Source of the DNA: Cellulomonas composti
Lineage (GTDB): Bacteria > Actinomycetota > Actinomycetes > Actinomycetales > Cellulomonadaceae
DNA length: 64,000 nt
Reading direction: 5' to 3'
Assembly: GCF_007990245.1 (NCBI RefSeq)
Contig: NZ_BJWG01000003.1
Coordinates: 124,001-188,000, forward strand
Shown here: piece after piece, positions 1 through 6,868 of the stretch
Layout of the letters: each line of letters starts with the position of its first letter
Position numbering within the stretch: the stretch's first letter is position 1
Position numbers and translations under genes: made by a program
Notes under the pieces: model-generated
Database searches by the model: none
Told to the model about the DNA's origin: nothing
What the model saw: only the letters and a program-made list of their open reading frames with translations

Positions 1-2
1 CG

Positions 3-611
3 GCGCTCGAGCACGGCGGTCAGGTCCGGCGCGGCTACTTCGTGGAGGGCCTCGGCGGGTCGCAGTTCGCGCTGCCGGGAGCCGTCGACCGACTGCGCGC
101 GGACGCCCAGATCGTGCAGGCCGCCTCGACCCGTGACGCCGACCGTGACCTTCTCGGCGGGGGCGCTCGCCGAGCTGCACCGGCCGAGCCGATCGTGACG
201 GTGCTCGCCGCCACCGACCCCGCCCAGCCGTACGGCGCGGCGGTGCCGTGGCCCGGCACGGGGACCGGCGCAGGGGCCGGCGCAGGGGCCGGCGCCGGCG
301 ACCCGACCGGGCACCGCCCCGGGCGCAAGGCCGGCGCACTCGTCGTGCTCGTCGACGGGGCGCTCGCGCTCTACCTCGAACGCGGCGGCCGGACGGTCCT
401 CACGTTCGTCGCCGCACCCGATGCGCTCGCCGCGGCCGCGGGCGGGCTCGCCCAGGCCAGCCGCACCCGCGGCGGCGGACGACTCACGATCACCCGCATC
501 GACGGCGCGCACGTGCTGGCCGACGGCGCCGCGCACGGCCCGGCCGGGCGCGCGCTGGTCGAGGCGGGCTTCGCGACCACGCCGCGCGGCCTGCGGTTGC
601 CCGGCTCATGA
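3..611 (+). CDS. lhr: Lhr-type ATP-dependent helicase, C-terminal part
   Basis: Last 202 residues of a large superfamily 2 helicase of the Lhr family (DNA repair helicase); the start lies before the window. The opening residues contain RRGYFVEGLGGSQFA, a conserved Lhr stretch, and the tail has the usual small alpha/beta C-terminal region ending in LRLPGS. A Gly/Ala run near the middle is encoded by short tandem GGCGCAGGGGCC-type repeats (about bases 265-300) and is probably a linker. An Nei-type glycosylase follows on the same strand, the common actinobacterial lhr-nei2 pairing for repair of oxidised bases. The helicase motifs themselves are outside the window, so only the family call is secure. 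Confidence 0.85.
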   Translation, partial: ALEHGGQVRRGYFVEGLGGSQFALPGAVDRLRADAQIVQAASTRDADRDLLGGGARRAAPAEPIVTVLAATDPAQPYGAAVPWPGTGTGAGAGAGAGAGDPTGHRPGRKAGALVVLVDGALALYLERGGRTVLTFVAAPDALAAAAGGLAQASRTRGGGRLTITRIDGAHVLADGAAHGPAGRALVEAGFATTPRGLRLPGS

Positions 612-734
612 CCACGGCACGTCCCACCGAACGTCGCACGGCACGTCGCACGGCGGGTCCCACGGTGGAGTCGACGGCGCACCCCCCGGTGGAGTCGACG
701 GTGGAGTCGACGGTCGATCCGAGAGTGGGTCACG
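612..734. repeat. lhr-nei2 spacer with short direct repeats
   Basis: The 123-base spacer is built from short direct repeats: GGTGGAGTCGACGG occurs three times (about 664-714) and GTCGCACGGC/GTCCCAC-like units precede it. An open frame from an ATG at 608 (ATGA overlap with the lhr stop) runs 44 codons to a TGA at 740-742 that overlaps the nei2 start. It has no Shine-Dalgarno sequence and a Thr/Arg/Val-rich product, so it is more likely a coupling frame or chance than a protein gene. Confidence 0.5.
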
Positions 735-1493
735 GTGCCTGAGGGCGACGTCCTGCGGCGGACGGCGAGCCGTCTCGACCAGGCGCTCGCGGGTCGGCGG
801 CTGGTGCGCGCCGAGCTGCGCTGGCCCTCGGCCGGCGGCGTCGCGCTCGTGGGTCGCACGGTGCTCGGCACGCGCGCGTACGGCAAGCACCTGCTGACCC
901 GGTTCGACGACGGTCGCACGCTGCACACGCACCTGCGGATGGACGGACAGTGGCGGCTCGCGCGGACCGGGTCGCCCGCCGCGGCGGCCCGGTCGCCGCA
1001 GGTGCGCGCCGTGCTCGCGGACGAGCGCTGGACCGCCGTGGGCGACCTGCTCGGGATGCTCGACGTGGTGGCGACGCGTGAGGAGCACGGGCTCATCGCC
1101 CACCTGGGCCCGGACGTCCTGGCCGACGAGCTCGACCTGACGGAGATCGGGCGCCGGTGGGAGGCCGCCGGGTCGACACCCGCGGCAGAGGTCCTGCTCG
1201 ACCAGCGGGTCGCCGCCGGCATCGGGACCATCTACACGGCCGAGTCGTGCTTCGCGCTACGCCTGTGGCCGTGGACGCCGGCGGACGAGGTGAGCGACCC
1301 GGCGGGGCTGTACCGCGCCGCGCGGGCGCTCATGCAGCGGGCGGTCGAGTCCGGGCTGCCGCCGGGTCGGGTGCACGGCCGGCTGCGCCGGCCCTGCCCG
1401 CGCTGCGGGACGCCGGTGGCCGTCGCTCCGGCTCGTCGGCCGCCGATGGAGCGACCGGTGTTCTACTGCCCGACCTGCCAGCGCCCTGCCTGA
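735..1493 (+). CDS. nei2: Fpg/Nei family DNA glycosylase (endonuclease VIII type)
   Basis: Bifunctional glycosylase/AP lyase of 252 residues removing oxidised bases. The N-terminus after Met is PEGD: Pro2 is the Schiff-base nucleophile and Glu3 the conserved acid, which fixes the GTG start at 735. The C-terminus has a zinc finger with two CxxC pairs (PCPRCG and FYCPTCQ). The LHTHLRMDGQW segment matches the conserved Nei DNA-binding region. PEGD rather than PELP and the partnership with lhr favour the Nei2 subfamily. A second Fpg/Nei paralogue lies at 43050-43940. Transcription probably ends at the hairpin just downstream. Confidence 0.92.
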   Translation: MPEGDVLRRTASRLDQALAGRRLVRAELRWPSAGGVALVGRTVLGTRAYGKHLLTRFDDGRTLHTHLRMDGQWRLARTGSPAAAARSPQVRAVLADERWTAVGDLLGMLDVVATREEHGLIAHLGPDVLADELDLTEIGRRWEAAGSTPAAEVLLDQRVAAGIGTIYTAESCFALRLWPWTPADEVSDPAGLYRAARALMQRAVESGLPPGRVHGRLRRPCPRCGTPVAVAPARRPPMERPVFYCPTCQRPA

Positions 1494-1507
1494 GCGCGCA
1501 CGAGAAA

Positions 1508-1547
1508 GGCCGCGTGACGCCCCGACGTATCGGGCGTTCACGCGACC
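1508..1547. terminator. bidirectional terminator between nei2 and clgR
   Basis: A GC-rich hairpin of about 15 paired bases (left arm GGCCGCGTGACGCCC, right arm GGGCGTTCACGCGACC with one bulge) has AAA before it and TT after it. It lies between two convergent genes, so it can serve both strands. Confidence 0.75.
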
Positions 1548-1578
1548 TTGGTCGTCGCCGACGGCTGCGGGGCTGGCC

Positions 1579-1917
1579 TCAGCCCACCGGCGCGAGGTCG
1601 GCCTGCGTGCGCGACCACCCGCTGGGCGGGTAGCTGACGGAGGCGGCGAGCTCGGCGGGCACCGTGTCGGGGACCAGCAGGCCCTCGGCGACGGCGACGC
1701 GGTCGCTCACCTCACGCAGGACGACGGACATGGGTACGTCCAGGGCGTCGCAGATGCTGCTCAGCAGCTCCGAGGACGCCTCCTTCTGGCCGCGCTCGAC
1801 CTCGCTGAGGTACCCCAGCGAGACCCGTGCAGCCGACGAGACCTCACGCAGGGTGCGGCCCTGGCGCTGACGCGCGTCACGCAGCACGTCGCCGATCTCA
1901 CGTCGCAGGACGATCAT
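1579..1917 (-). CDS. clgR: ClgR-like XRE-family transcriptional activator
   Basis: A 112-residue helix-turn-helix regulator. The HTH covers about residues 10-65, with [20 protein letters not shown] as the recognition region, and is followed by the family's VAEGLL tail. ClgR activates clp protease and related stress genes in actinobacteria. The ATG at 1917 is preceded by GAGGGGGAG. The frame stays open far upstream, but the homology begins at [16 protein letters not shown]. Position downstream of pgsA and cinA matches the conserved pgsA-cinA-clgR order. Unlike the LAA-like C-termini seen in some ClgR proteins, this one ends in LAPVG. Confidence 0.9.
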   Translation of the reverse strand: MIVLRREIGDVLRDARQRQGRTLREVSSAARVSLGYLSEVERGQKEASSELLSSICDALDVPMSVVLREVSDRVAVAEGLLVPDTVPAELAASVSYPPSGWSRTQADLAPVG

Positions 1918-2132
1918 CCGGGCTCCCCCTCTCGCCTCGTCGTTCCGACCGGGGTGCTCACCCGGGCGGAGTGCGTCGTTGGTCCGCACACGTTCACCGT
2001 ACCTTGCGCCGCCGACACGCGACGGAGTCCGGCGCACGGGCGGACGTGTCCTGGCTGCTCCGGTGGTGGGACTGGTCATCACGCCCGGTGCAACGACGAC
2101 ACCCCCCGCGGTGTTCCCGCCGCAGCCGCGGG

Positions 2133-2612
2133 TCACCCGCGCAGCGCAGCGAGCACGAGCGCGAGCGCGGCGTCGACCGCGCCGGCGCGGACGCGCACAC
2201 GGTCGCCTGCGAGGTGCACCGAGAGCACGCGCCCGCCCATCGGCGTGACGACGGCGACGTGCACCGTGCCGGGCGGGTGCCCGTCCTGCGGGTCGGGTCC
2301 GGCGACGCCGGTCGTCGCGATCCCGACGTCGGCGCCGAGCCGGCCGCGGGCGCCGTGCGCCATCGCGAGCGCGACGTCCGGGTCGACCGGACCGCGCTCC
2401 GCGAGCAGCGACTCGGGCACGTCCAGCAGCACGTGCTTGAGGGGCGTCGCGTACGCGACGATCCCGCCGAGCACCACGGCGGAAGCCCCGGGGACGTCGA
2501 CGAGCCGCGCACACAGCAGACCGCCGGTCAGCGACTCCGCGGTCGCCGCCGTCCAGCGCCGCTCGGCGAGCGCGCCGAGCACGCGGCGGGCCGCAGGCTC
2601 GTCGTCGGGCAC
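2133..2612 (-). CDS. cinA: CinA-family nicotinamide-nucleotide amidohydrolase
   Basis: A 159-residue stand-alone CinA C-terminal domain (PncC type), which deamidates NMN to nicotinate mononucleotide in NAD recycling. Seen: [16 protein letters not shown] near the N-terminus, [12 protein letters not shown], and [20 protein letters not shown], all family signatures. There is no N-terminal MoCF/COG1058 domain. The GTG start at 2612 lies 3 bases after the pgsA stop, so the two genes are probably cotranscribed. clgR follows 215 bases downstream and may also have its own promoter. Confidence 0.92.
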   Translation of the reverse strand: MPDDEPAARRVLGALAERRWTAATAESLTGGLLCARLVDVPGASAVVLGGIVAYATPLKHVLLDVPESLLAERGPVDPDVALAMAHGARGRLGADVGIATTGVAGPDPQDGHPPGTVHVAVVTPMGGRVLSVHLAGDRVRVRAGAVDAALALVLAALRG

Positions 2613-2615
2613 CGG

Positions 2616-3203
2616 TCAGACCCCGGGCGGGACGACCGCGGTCCGACGGATGCGCGCGGCGACGCGCACGTAGTCGACGCCCGTCACCACGGTCACGACG
2701 ACCGCCGCACCCATGACCACTGCCGCGGCGACCTCGACGAGGCCGGGAAGCGAGTCCAGCGGCAGCAGGTAGAGCCCGATCGCGACCGACTGCAGGACGG
2801 TCTTGAGCTTGCCACCGCGCGAGGCGGGCAGCACGACGTACCGCAGCAGGAAGAACCGCATCACCGTGATGCCGAGCTCGCGCACGAGGATGACCACCGT
2901 CACCCACCAGGGCAGGTCGCCGAGCGCGGACAGCAGGACGAGCGCCGTGCCGATCAGGAGCTTGTCCGCGATCGGGTCGAGCAGCTTGCCCAGGTCGGTG
3001 ACCTGACCCCTGGTCCGGGCGTACCAGCCGTCGAGCCGGTCGGTGACAGCCGCGACGACGAACAGCGCCGTCGCCACGAGACGCCACTGCGGGTCGTGGC
3101 CGCCCTCGGCGAGCAGGGCCCAGGCGAAGAACGGGACGAGCGCGATCCGCGCGAAGGTGAGGGCGTTGGCCAGGTTCCAGACGGGGGCCGGCGCGGTGCT
3201 CAC
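2616..3203 (-). CDS. pgsA: CDP-diacylglycerol-glycerol-3-phosphate phosphatidyltransferase
   Basis: A 195-residue integral membrane enzyme making phosphatidylglycerol phosphate from CDP-diacylglycerol. The CDP-alcohol phosphotransferase motif D-x2-DG-x2-AR-x8-G-x3-D-x3-D is complete in the stretch from [10 protein letters not shown] to GKLLDPIAD. Several hydrophobic segments surround it. The GTG start at 3203 lies 6 bases after a TAGGCT -10 box, so the message is probably leaderless. It shares a 56-base divergent region with capA. Confidence 0.92.
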   Translation of the reverse strand: MSTAPAPVWNLANALTFARIALVPFFAWALLAEGGHDPQWRLVATALFVVAAVTDRLDGWYARTRGQVTDLGKLLDPIADKLLIGTALVLLSALGDLPWWVTVVILVRELGITVMRFFLLRYVVLPASRGGKLKTVLQSVAIGLYLLPLDSLPGLVEVAAAVVMGAAVVVTVVTGVDYVRVAARIRRTAVVPPGV

Positions 3204-3209
3204 CCGCTC

Positions 3210-3215
3210 AGCCTA
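3210..3215 (-). promoter_or_regulatory. -10 box, leaderless pgsA
   Basis: TAGGCT on the minus strand, 6 bases before the pgsA GTG, so transcription should start at or next to the start codon. Confidence 0.6.
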
Positions 3216-3246
3216 GACGGCGGTGCAGGTGGCTCCGGCCAGCAGT

Positions 3247-3252
3247 TAGGGT
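3247..3252 (+). promoter_or_regulatory. -10 box, leaderless capA
   Basis: TAGGGT, 7 bases before the capA GTG at 3260. No Shine-Dalgarno sequence is present. Confidence 0.6.
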
Positions 3253-3259
3253 CACGCCT

Positions 3260-4576
3260 GTGACCCAGCACGCTCGCGCCCATCGCCGTTCGCCGCTGCT
3301 GGTCACCCTCGCGACGGTCCTGGTGACCGTGCTGAGCGTCGGAGCCGTGGTGCTCGCGCTGCGCCCGTGGGCCGACTCGTCCGTCGAGCAGGGCAGCGCC
3401 CCACCGGCGGCGTCGCAGGAGCCGACCGCCTCCCCCACGCCGTCACCGACGCCCTCGCCGACCCCCGACCCGGACGCCGAGTTCACGATCACCGCGGCGG
3501 GTGACGTCCTCCCTCACCTGCCCGTGCTCGAGTCGGCGCGCACGGACGACGGCTCGTATGACTTCGGACCGCTCCTGGCGCCGCTCGACCCGTGGGTCTC
3601 GACCGCGGACCTCGCGATCTGCCACCTCGAGGTGCCGGTCGCCCCACCCGGGACCAAGCCCTCGGGCTACCCCGTGTTCGGCGCTCCGGCTCAGATCGCG
3701 CAGGGGCTCAAGGACCAGGGCTGGGACGGCTGCTCGACCGCGTCGAACCACTCCGTCGACCGAGGCTTCGCGGGCGTCACGGCGACGCTCGACGCGCTGG
3801 ACGCCGTGGGCCTCGGGCACGTGGGGACGGCGCGGACCGCGCAGGAGGCCGCCCAACCGCAGCTCTACACGCTCGAACGGGCGGGTCAGACGCTCACGGT
3901 CGCCCACATCGCCGCGACGTACGGCACCAACGGCATGCCGGTCGACTCCGACAAGCCGTGGTCGGTGACGCGCATCGACGTACCCGCGATGGTCGAGGAG
4001 GCCCGCGCTGCGCGGGCCGCGGGGGCGAACCTCGTCATCGCGAGCGTGCACTGCTGCGTCGAGTACCAGACCGCGCCGACCGCCGAGCAGGAGCAGATCG
4101 CCCAGGAGATCGCCGACTCGGGTCAGTTCGACCTCTACATCGGTCACCACGCGCACGTACCGCAGCCGGTCGTCCAGCTGTCGGGCGGACCCGGCGGCAA
4201 CGGCATGTGGGTCGCCTACGGGCTCGGCAACTTCCTGTCCAACCAGGACGGCAACTGCTGCACGAACAAGACCGACTCCGGGATCCTGCTCACCGCGCAC
4301 GTACGAAGTCCGGGCGGCTTCGACGCCGAGGGCAGAGCCGCCGGGCCGGCGGCCGTCGTCGGCGTCGAGTGGACCCCGATCACGGTGGACCGGCTCAGCG
4401 GTCACCAGGTGCATGCGCTGCCGGACATCCCGGGCGGCACCGCCACGCTCTCGGCGCAGGAGGTCGCGGCCCGTACCGCTCGCGTCGCCGAGGCGGCAGG
4501 CACCGCGGCCCCCGAGCGCACCGAACCGGTCGTCTCGACGGGTCCGCCGCCGACGGTGGTCCGCCGCACGGACTGA
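3260..4576 (+). CDS. CapA-family (PGA_cap) metallophosphatase-fold protein
   Basis: A 438-residue membrane-anchored protein. One transmembrane helix (about residues 13-35) is followed by a Pro/Thr/Ser linker with SPTPSPTPSPTP repeats. The PGA_cap/CapA domain starts at about residue 73: AAGDVLPHL, ASNHSVDRG, LGHVGTARTA and YIGHHAHVPQPV. The family is linked to poly-gamma-glutamate or other exported polymers, but no capB/capC partner is nearby, so the substrate is unknown. The GTG start at 3260 is supported by the leaderless promoter. It is convergent with the GGDEF-EAL gene, with a 42-base gap. Confidence 0.85.
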   Translation: MTQHARAHRRSPLLVTLATVLVTVLSVGAVVLALRPWADSSVEQGSAPPAASQEPTASPTPSPTPSPTPDPDAEFTITAAGDVLPHLPVLESARTDDGSYDFGPLLAPLDPWVSTADLAICHLEVPVAPPGTKPSGYPVFGAPAQIAQGLKDQGWDGCSTASNHSVDRGFAGVTATLDALDAVGLGHVGTARTAQEAAQPQLYTLERAGQTLTVAHIAATYGTNGMPVDSDKPWSVTRIDVPAMVEEARAARAAGANLVIASVHCCVEYQTAPTAEQEQIAQEIADSGQFDLYIGHHAHVPQPVVQLSGGPGGNGMWVAYGLGNFLSNQDGNCCTNKTDSGILLTAHVRSPGGFDAEGRAAGPAAVVGVEWTPITVDRLSGHQVHALPDIPGGTATLSAQEVAARTARVAEAAGTAAPERTEPVVSTGPPPTVVRRTD

Positions 4577-4618
4577 CCTCGAACGCCCGGCGCGGTCCGC
4601 GCGACCGCCTCGGGCCGG

Positions 4619-6868
4619 CTACTGAGCCGCGCCGGTCTCGGTGGGCACGATCGACTCCGCCGGCTGCGCGCCGCCGTACAGCCAGCCCTGCCCGTACCGC
4701 CAGCCGTTGCGGTACAGGTAGTCGGCCTGTTCGCTGTGCTCGATGCCTTCGGCGATCGTCACCATCGCGAGCTCGCGCGCCAGCGCTCCGAGTGCGCGCA
4801 CCACCTTCCCCGCGGTGGGGTCGTCGGGGATACCGGACGTGAACGACATGTCGAGCTTGACGCCCGCGACGGGCAGCTCGCGCAGGTAGGACAACGGCGA
4901 GACGCCGGTGCCGAAGTCGTCGAGCAGGATCGGCACGCCCGCGGCGGACAGCTGCGTGAGCTCGTGCCGGATGCGGGTGCCCGATGCGACGAGCGAGGAC
5001 TCGGTGAGCTCCACGACGATCCGGCCGGCCATCAGCCGGTGCCGGGAGATCTCCGCGAGCAGCGTCGTCGCGAACTCGCCGTCCCCGAGCTGGTCGGCCG
5101 ACACGTTCACCGAGACCCAGGTCGAGCGGTCGGGCGAGGTCGCGACGAACTCCGCGACGCGCGACGCGACGTACTGACCCAGCGGCACGGCCATACCCGC
5201 CTCCTGCGCGAGCGGCAGGAACGCCGCAGGCAGCAGCAGCCCACGGTACGGGTGCTGCCAGCGCACGAGCGCCTCGTAGCCGACGACTCGGCCGTCGGCG
5301 AGGTCGACGATCGGCTGGTAGTGCACGACGAGCTCGCCCGCCTCGAGCGCGGCCGAGAGCTCGCGCAGCAGGTCGTGACCCGACGAGCGGCTCATCGTCT
5401 GGTCGTAGACCTCGGTCCGCCCGCGGCCGGCTCCCTTGGCCTTGTACAGGGCGGCGTCGGCCGCCGCGAGCAGCACCGGCGCACCACCCGCCACGGTGTC
5501 CGGGTCGGCGAGCGCGATACCGATGCTCGCGGCCACGGGGAGCCGACGACGCGCGACGCGCACCGGTTCGGCCAGCCCCGCGTGGATCGCGGCCGCCACC
5601 TCGAACACCGCCTTGGGCCCGTCGACGTCCTGCACCACGACGACGAACTCGTCGCCACCGAGCCGCGCGACCGTGCCCCGCCGGGCGGTCGCGGCGCGCA
5701 GCACGCCCGCGACGTGCACCAGCACCTCGTCACCTGCCGGGTGTCCGTAGCGGTCGTTGATCTCCTTGAACCCGTCGAGGTCGCACGCGAGCACCGCGAC
5801 CCGGTCGACGACGCCCGGCTGCTCGAGCACGGACTGCAGCACCTCCTGCAGCAGCGTCCGGTTCGCGAGGCCGGTCAGCGGGTCGTGCATCGCGCGGTGC
5901 GTGAGCATCTCGGCCTGCAGGCGGGACTCGGTCGAGTCGCGCACCTGCACGACGAAGTGGTCCGGCTCACCCGACGGCGTGCGCACGAGCGCCGCATCGA
6001 GCACGACCCACACGAGGTGGTCGTCGGCCCGTTGGTAGCGCTTCTCGAGCGAGAACCGGTGCTGCCCGCCGCCGAGCAGTCGGTCGACCTCGAGTCGTTC
6101 GCCCGCGCGCGACTCAGGGGGGCCGAGCGCCTCCATCGGGTAGCCGCGCAACGCTTCCGCCGAGGTCCCGAGCAGCTCCGCGAGCGCCGTGTTCGCCTCG
6201 ACGATGTTCCAGTCGAGGTCGACGAGTGCCATGCCGATCGGCGCGTTCTCCATCGCGACGCGGAACTGGGTCTCGGATCGCGACAGCGCCGCCTCGACCT
6301 GACGGCTGCCGGTCACGTCGACGAGCGTCGTGAGCACCGCGGGCGCTTCGCCGTCACCCGCCGGGACGAGCTGGCTCGCGACCTGCACCATCCGCGCCTG
6401 CGGCGACGTGCCACCCGGCAGCGCGACGCCGACCAGCTCGGAGTCGACCGTGTACCCCGCGCGGCCCGCACCCGTGCGGTAACCGAGCACCGCGGAGGGG
6501 TTCATCGCCAGGCCCTGCTCGTTGACGAGCACCACGGGCAGGTCGGTGAGTCGGCGGCCGATGCTCGCATCGCCGTCGACGCCGAGGATCGTCGCCGCAC
6601 GCTCCGAGATGTCGAGCAGCGTGCCGTCGAGCGAGACGACGAGCACGCCCTCCTTGGTCACCGACTGCAGCGCGTCGTACCGGTGCCGCAGCTCGCGCGA
6701 GAGCGCGAGCAGCTCGTTGGCCCGGTCCACCTCGCGGCGCTGCCGGCCCATCAGCACGAGCACCCAGACGAGCGACGAGATCGCGATGAACGAGATGACG
6801 ACGGAGACTGCCCCGAGCCGCTCGTCGACGCCGAGGTAGCCGAACGCGCTCGTCGCGGCCGAGCTCAC
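4619..6868 (-). CDS. membrane-bound PAS-PAS-GGDEF-EAL cyclic di-GMP enzyme
   Basis: A 749-residue signalling protein. A single N-terminal transmembrane helix (about 19-41) is followed by two PAS-like regions (about 55-190 and 195-315), then GGDEF and EAL domains. The cyclase signature GGDEF is intact, but no RxxD inhibitory site sits just before it. The phosphodiesterase residues look complete: EALVRW, NVSADQL, ELTESS, LLDDFGTG, VKLD, EGIE and a late QGW. It may be bifunctional or a phosphodiesterase tuned by the cyclase domain. Its GTG overlaps the ftsK stop (GTGA), so translation is coupled to the DNA translocase gene. Confidence 0.92.
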   Translation of the reverse strand: MSSAATSAFGYLGVDERLGAVSVVISFIAISSLVWVLVLMGRQRREVDRANELLALSRELRHRYDALQSVTKEGVLVVSLDGTLLDISERAATILGVDGDASIGRRLTDLPVVLVNEQGLAMNPSAVLGYRTGAGRAGYTVDSELVGVALPGGTSPQARMVQVASQLVPAGDGEAPAVLTTLVDVTGSRQVEAALSRSETQFRVAMENAPIGMALVDLDWNIVEANTALAELLGTSAEALRGYPMEALGPPESRAGERLEVDRLLGGGQHRFSLEKRYQRADDHLVWVVLDAALVRTPSGEPDHFVVQVRDSTESRLQAEMLTHRAMHDPLTGLANRTLLQEVLQSVLEQPGVVDRVAVLACDLDGFKEINDRYGHPAGDEVLVHVAGVLRAATARRGTVARLGGDEFVVVVQDVDGPKAVFEVAAAIHAGLAEPVRVARRRLPVAASIGIALADPDTVAGGAPVLLAAADAALYKAKGAGRGRTEVYDQTMSRSSGHDLLRELSAALEAGELVVHYQPIVDLADGRVVGYEALVRWQHPYRGLLLPAAFLPLAQEAGMAVPLGQYVASRVAEFVATSPDRSTWVSVNVSADQLGDGEFATTLLAEISRHRLMAGRIVVELTESSLVASGTRIRHELTQLSAAGVPILLDDFGTGVSPLSYLRELPVAGVKLDMSFTSGIPDDPTAGKVVRALGALARELAMVTIAEGIEHSEQADYLYRNGWRYGQGWLYGGAQPAESIVPTETGAAQ

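Noticed and set aside
35..328. Minus-strand Ala/Pro-rich frame opposite lhr
   Set aside because: It is created by the antisense of the Gly/Ala linker repeats; no ribosome-binding site or family pattern.
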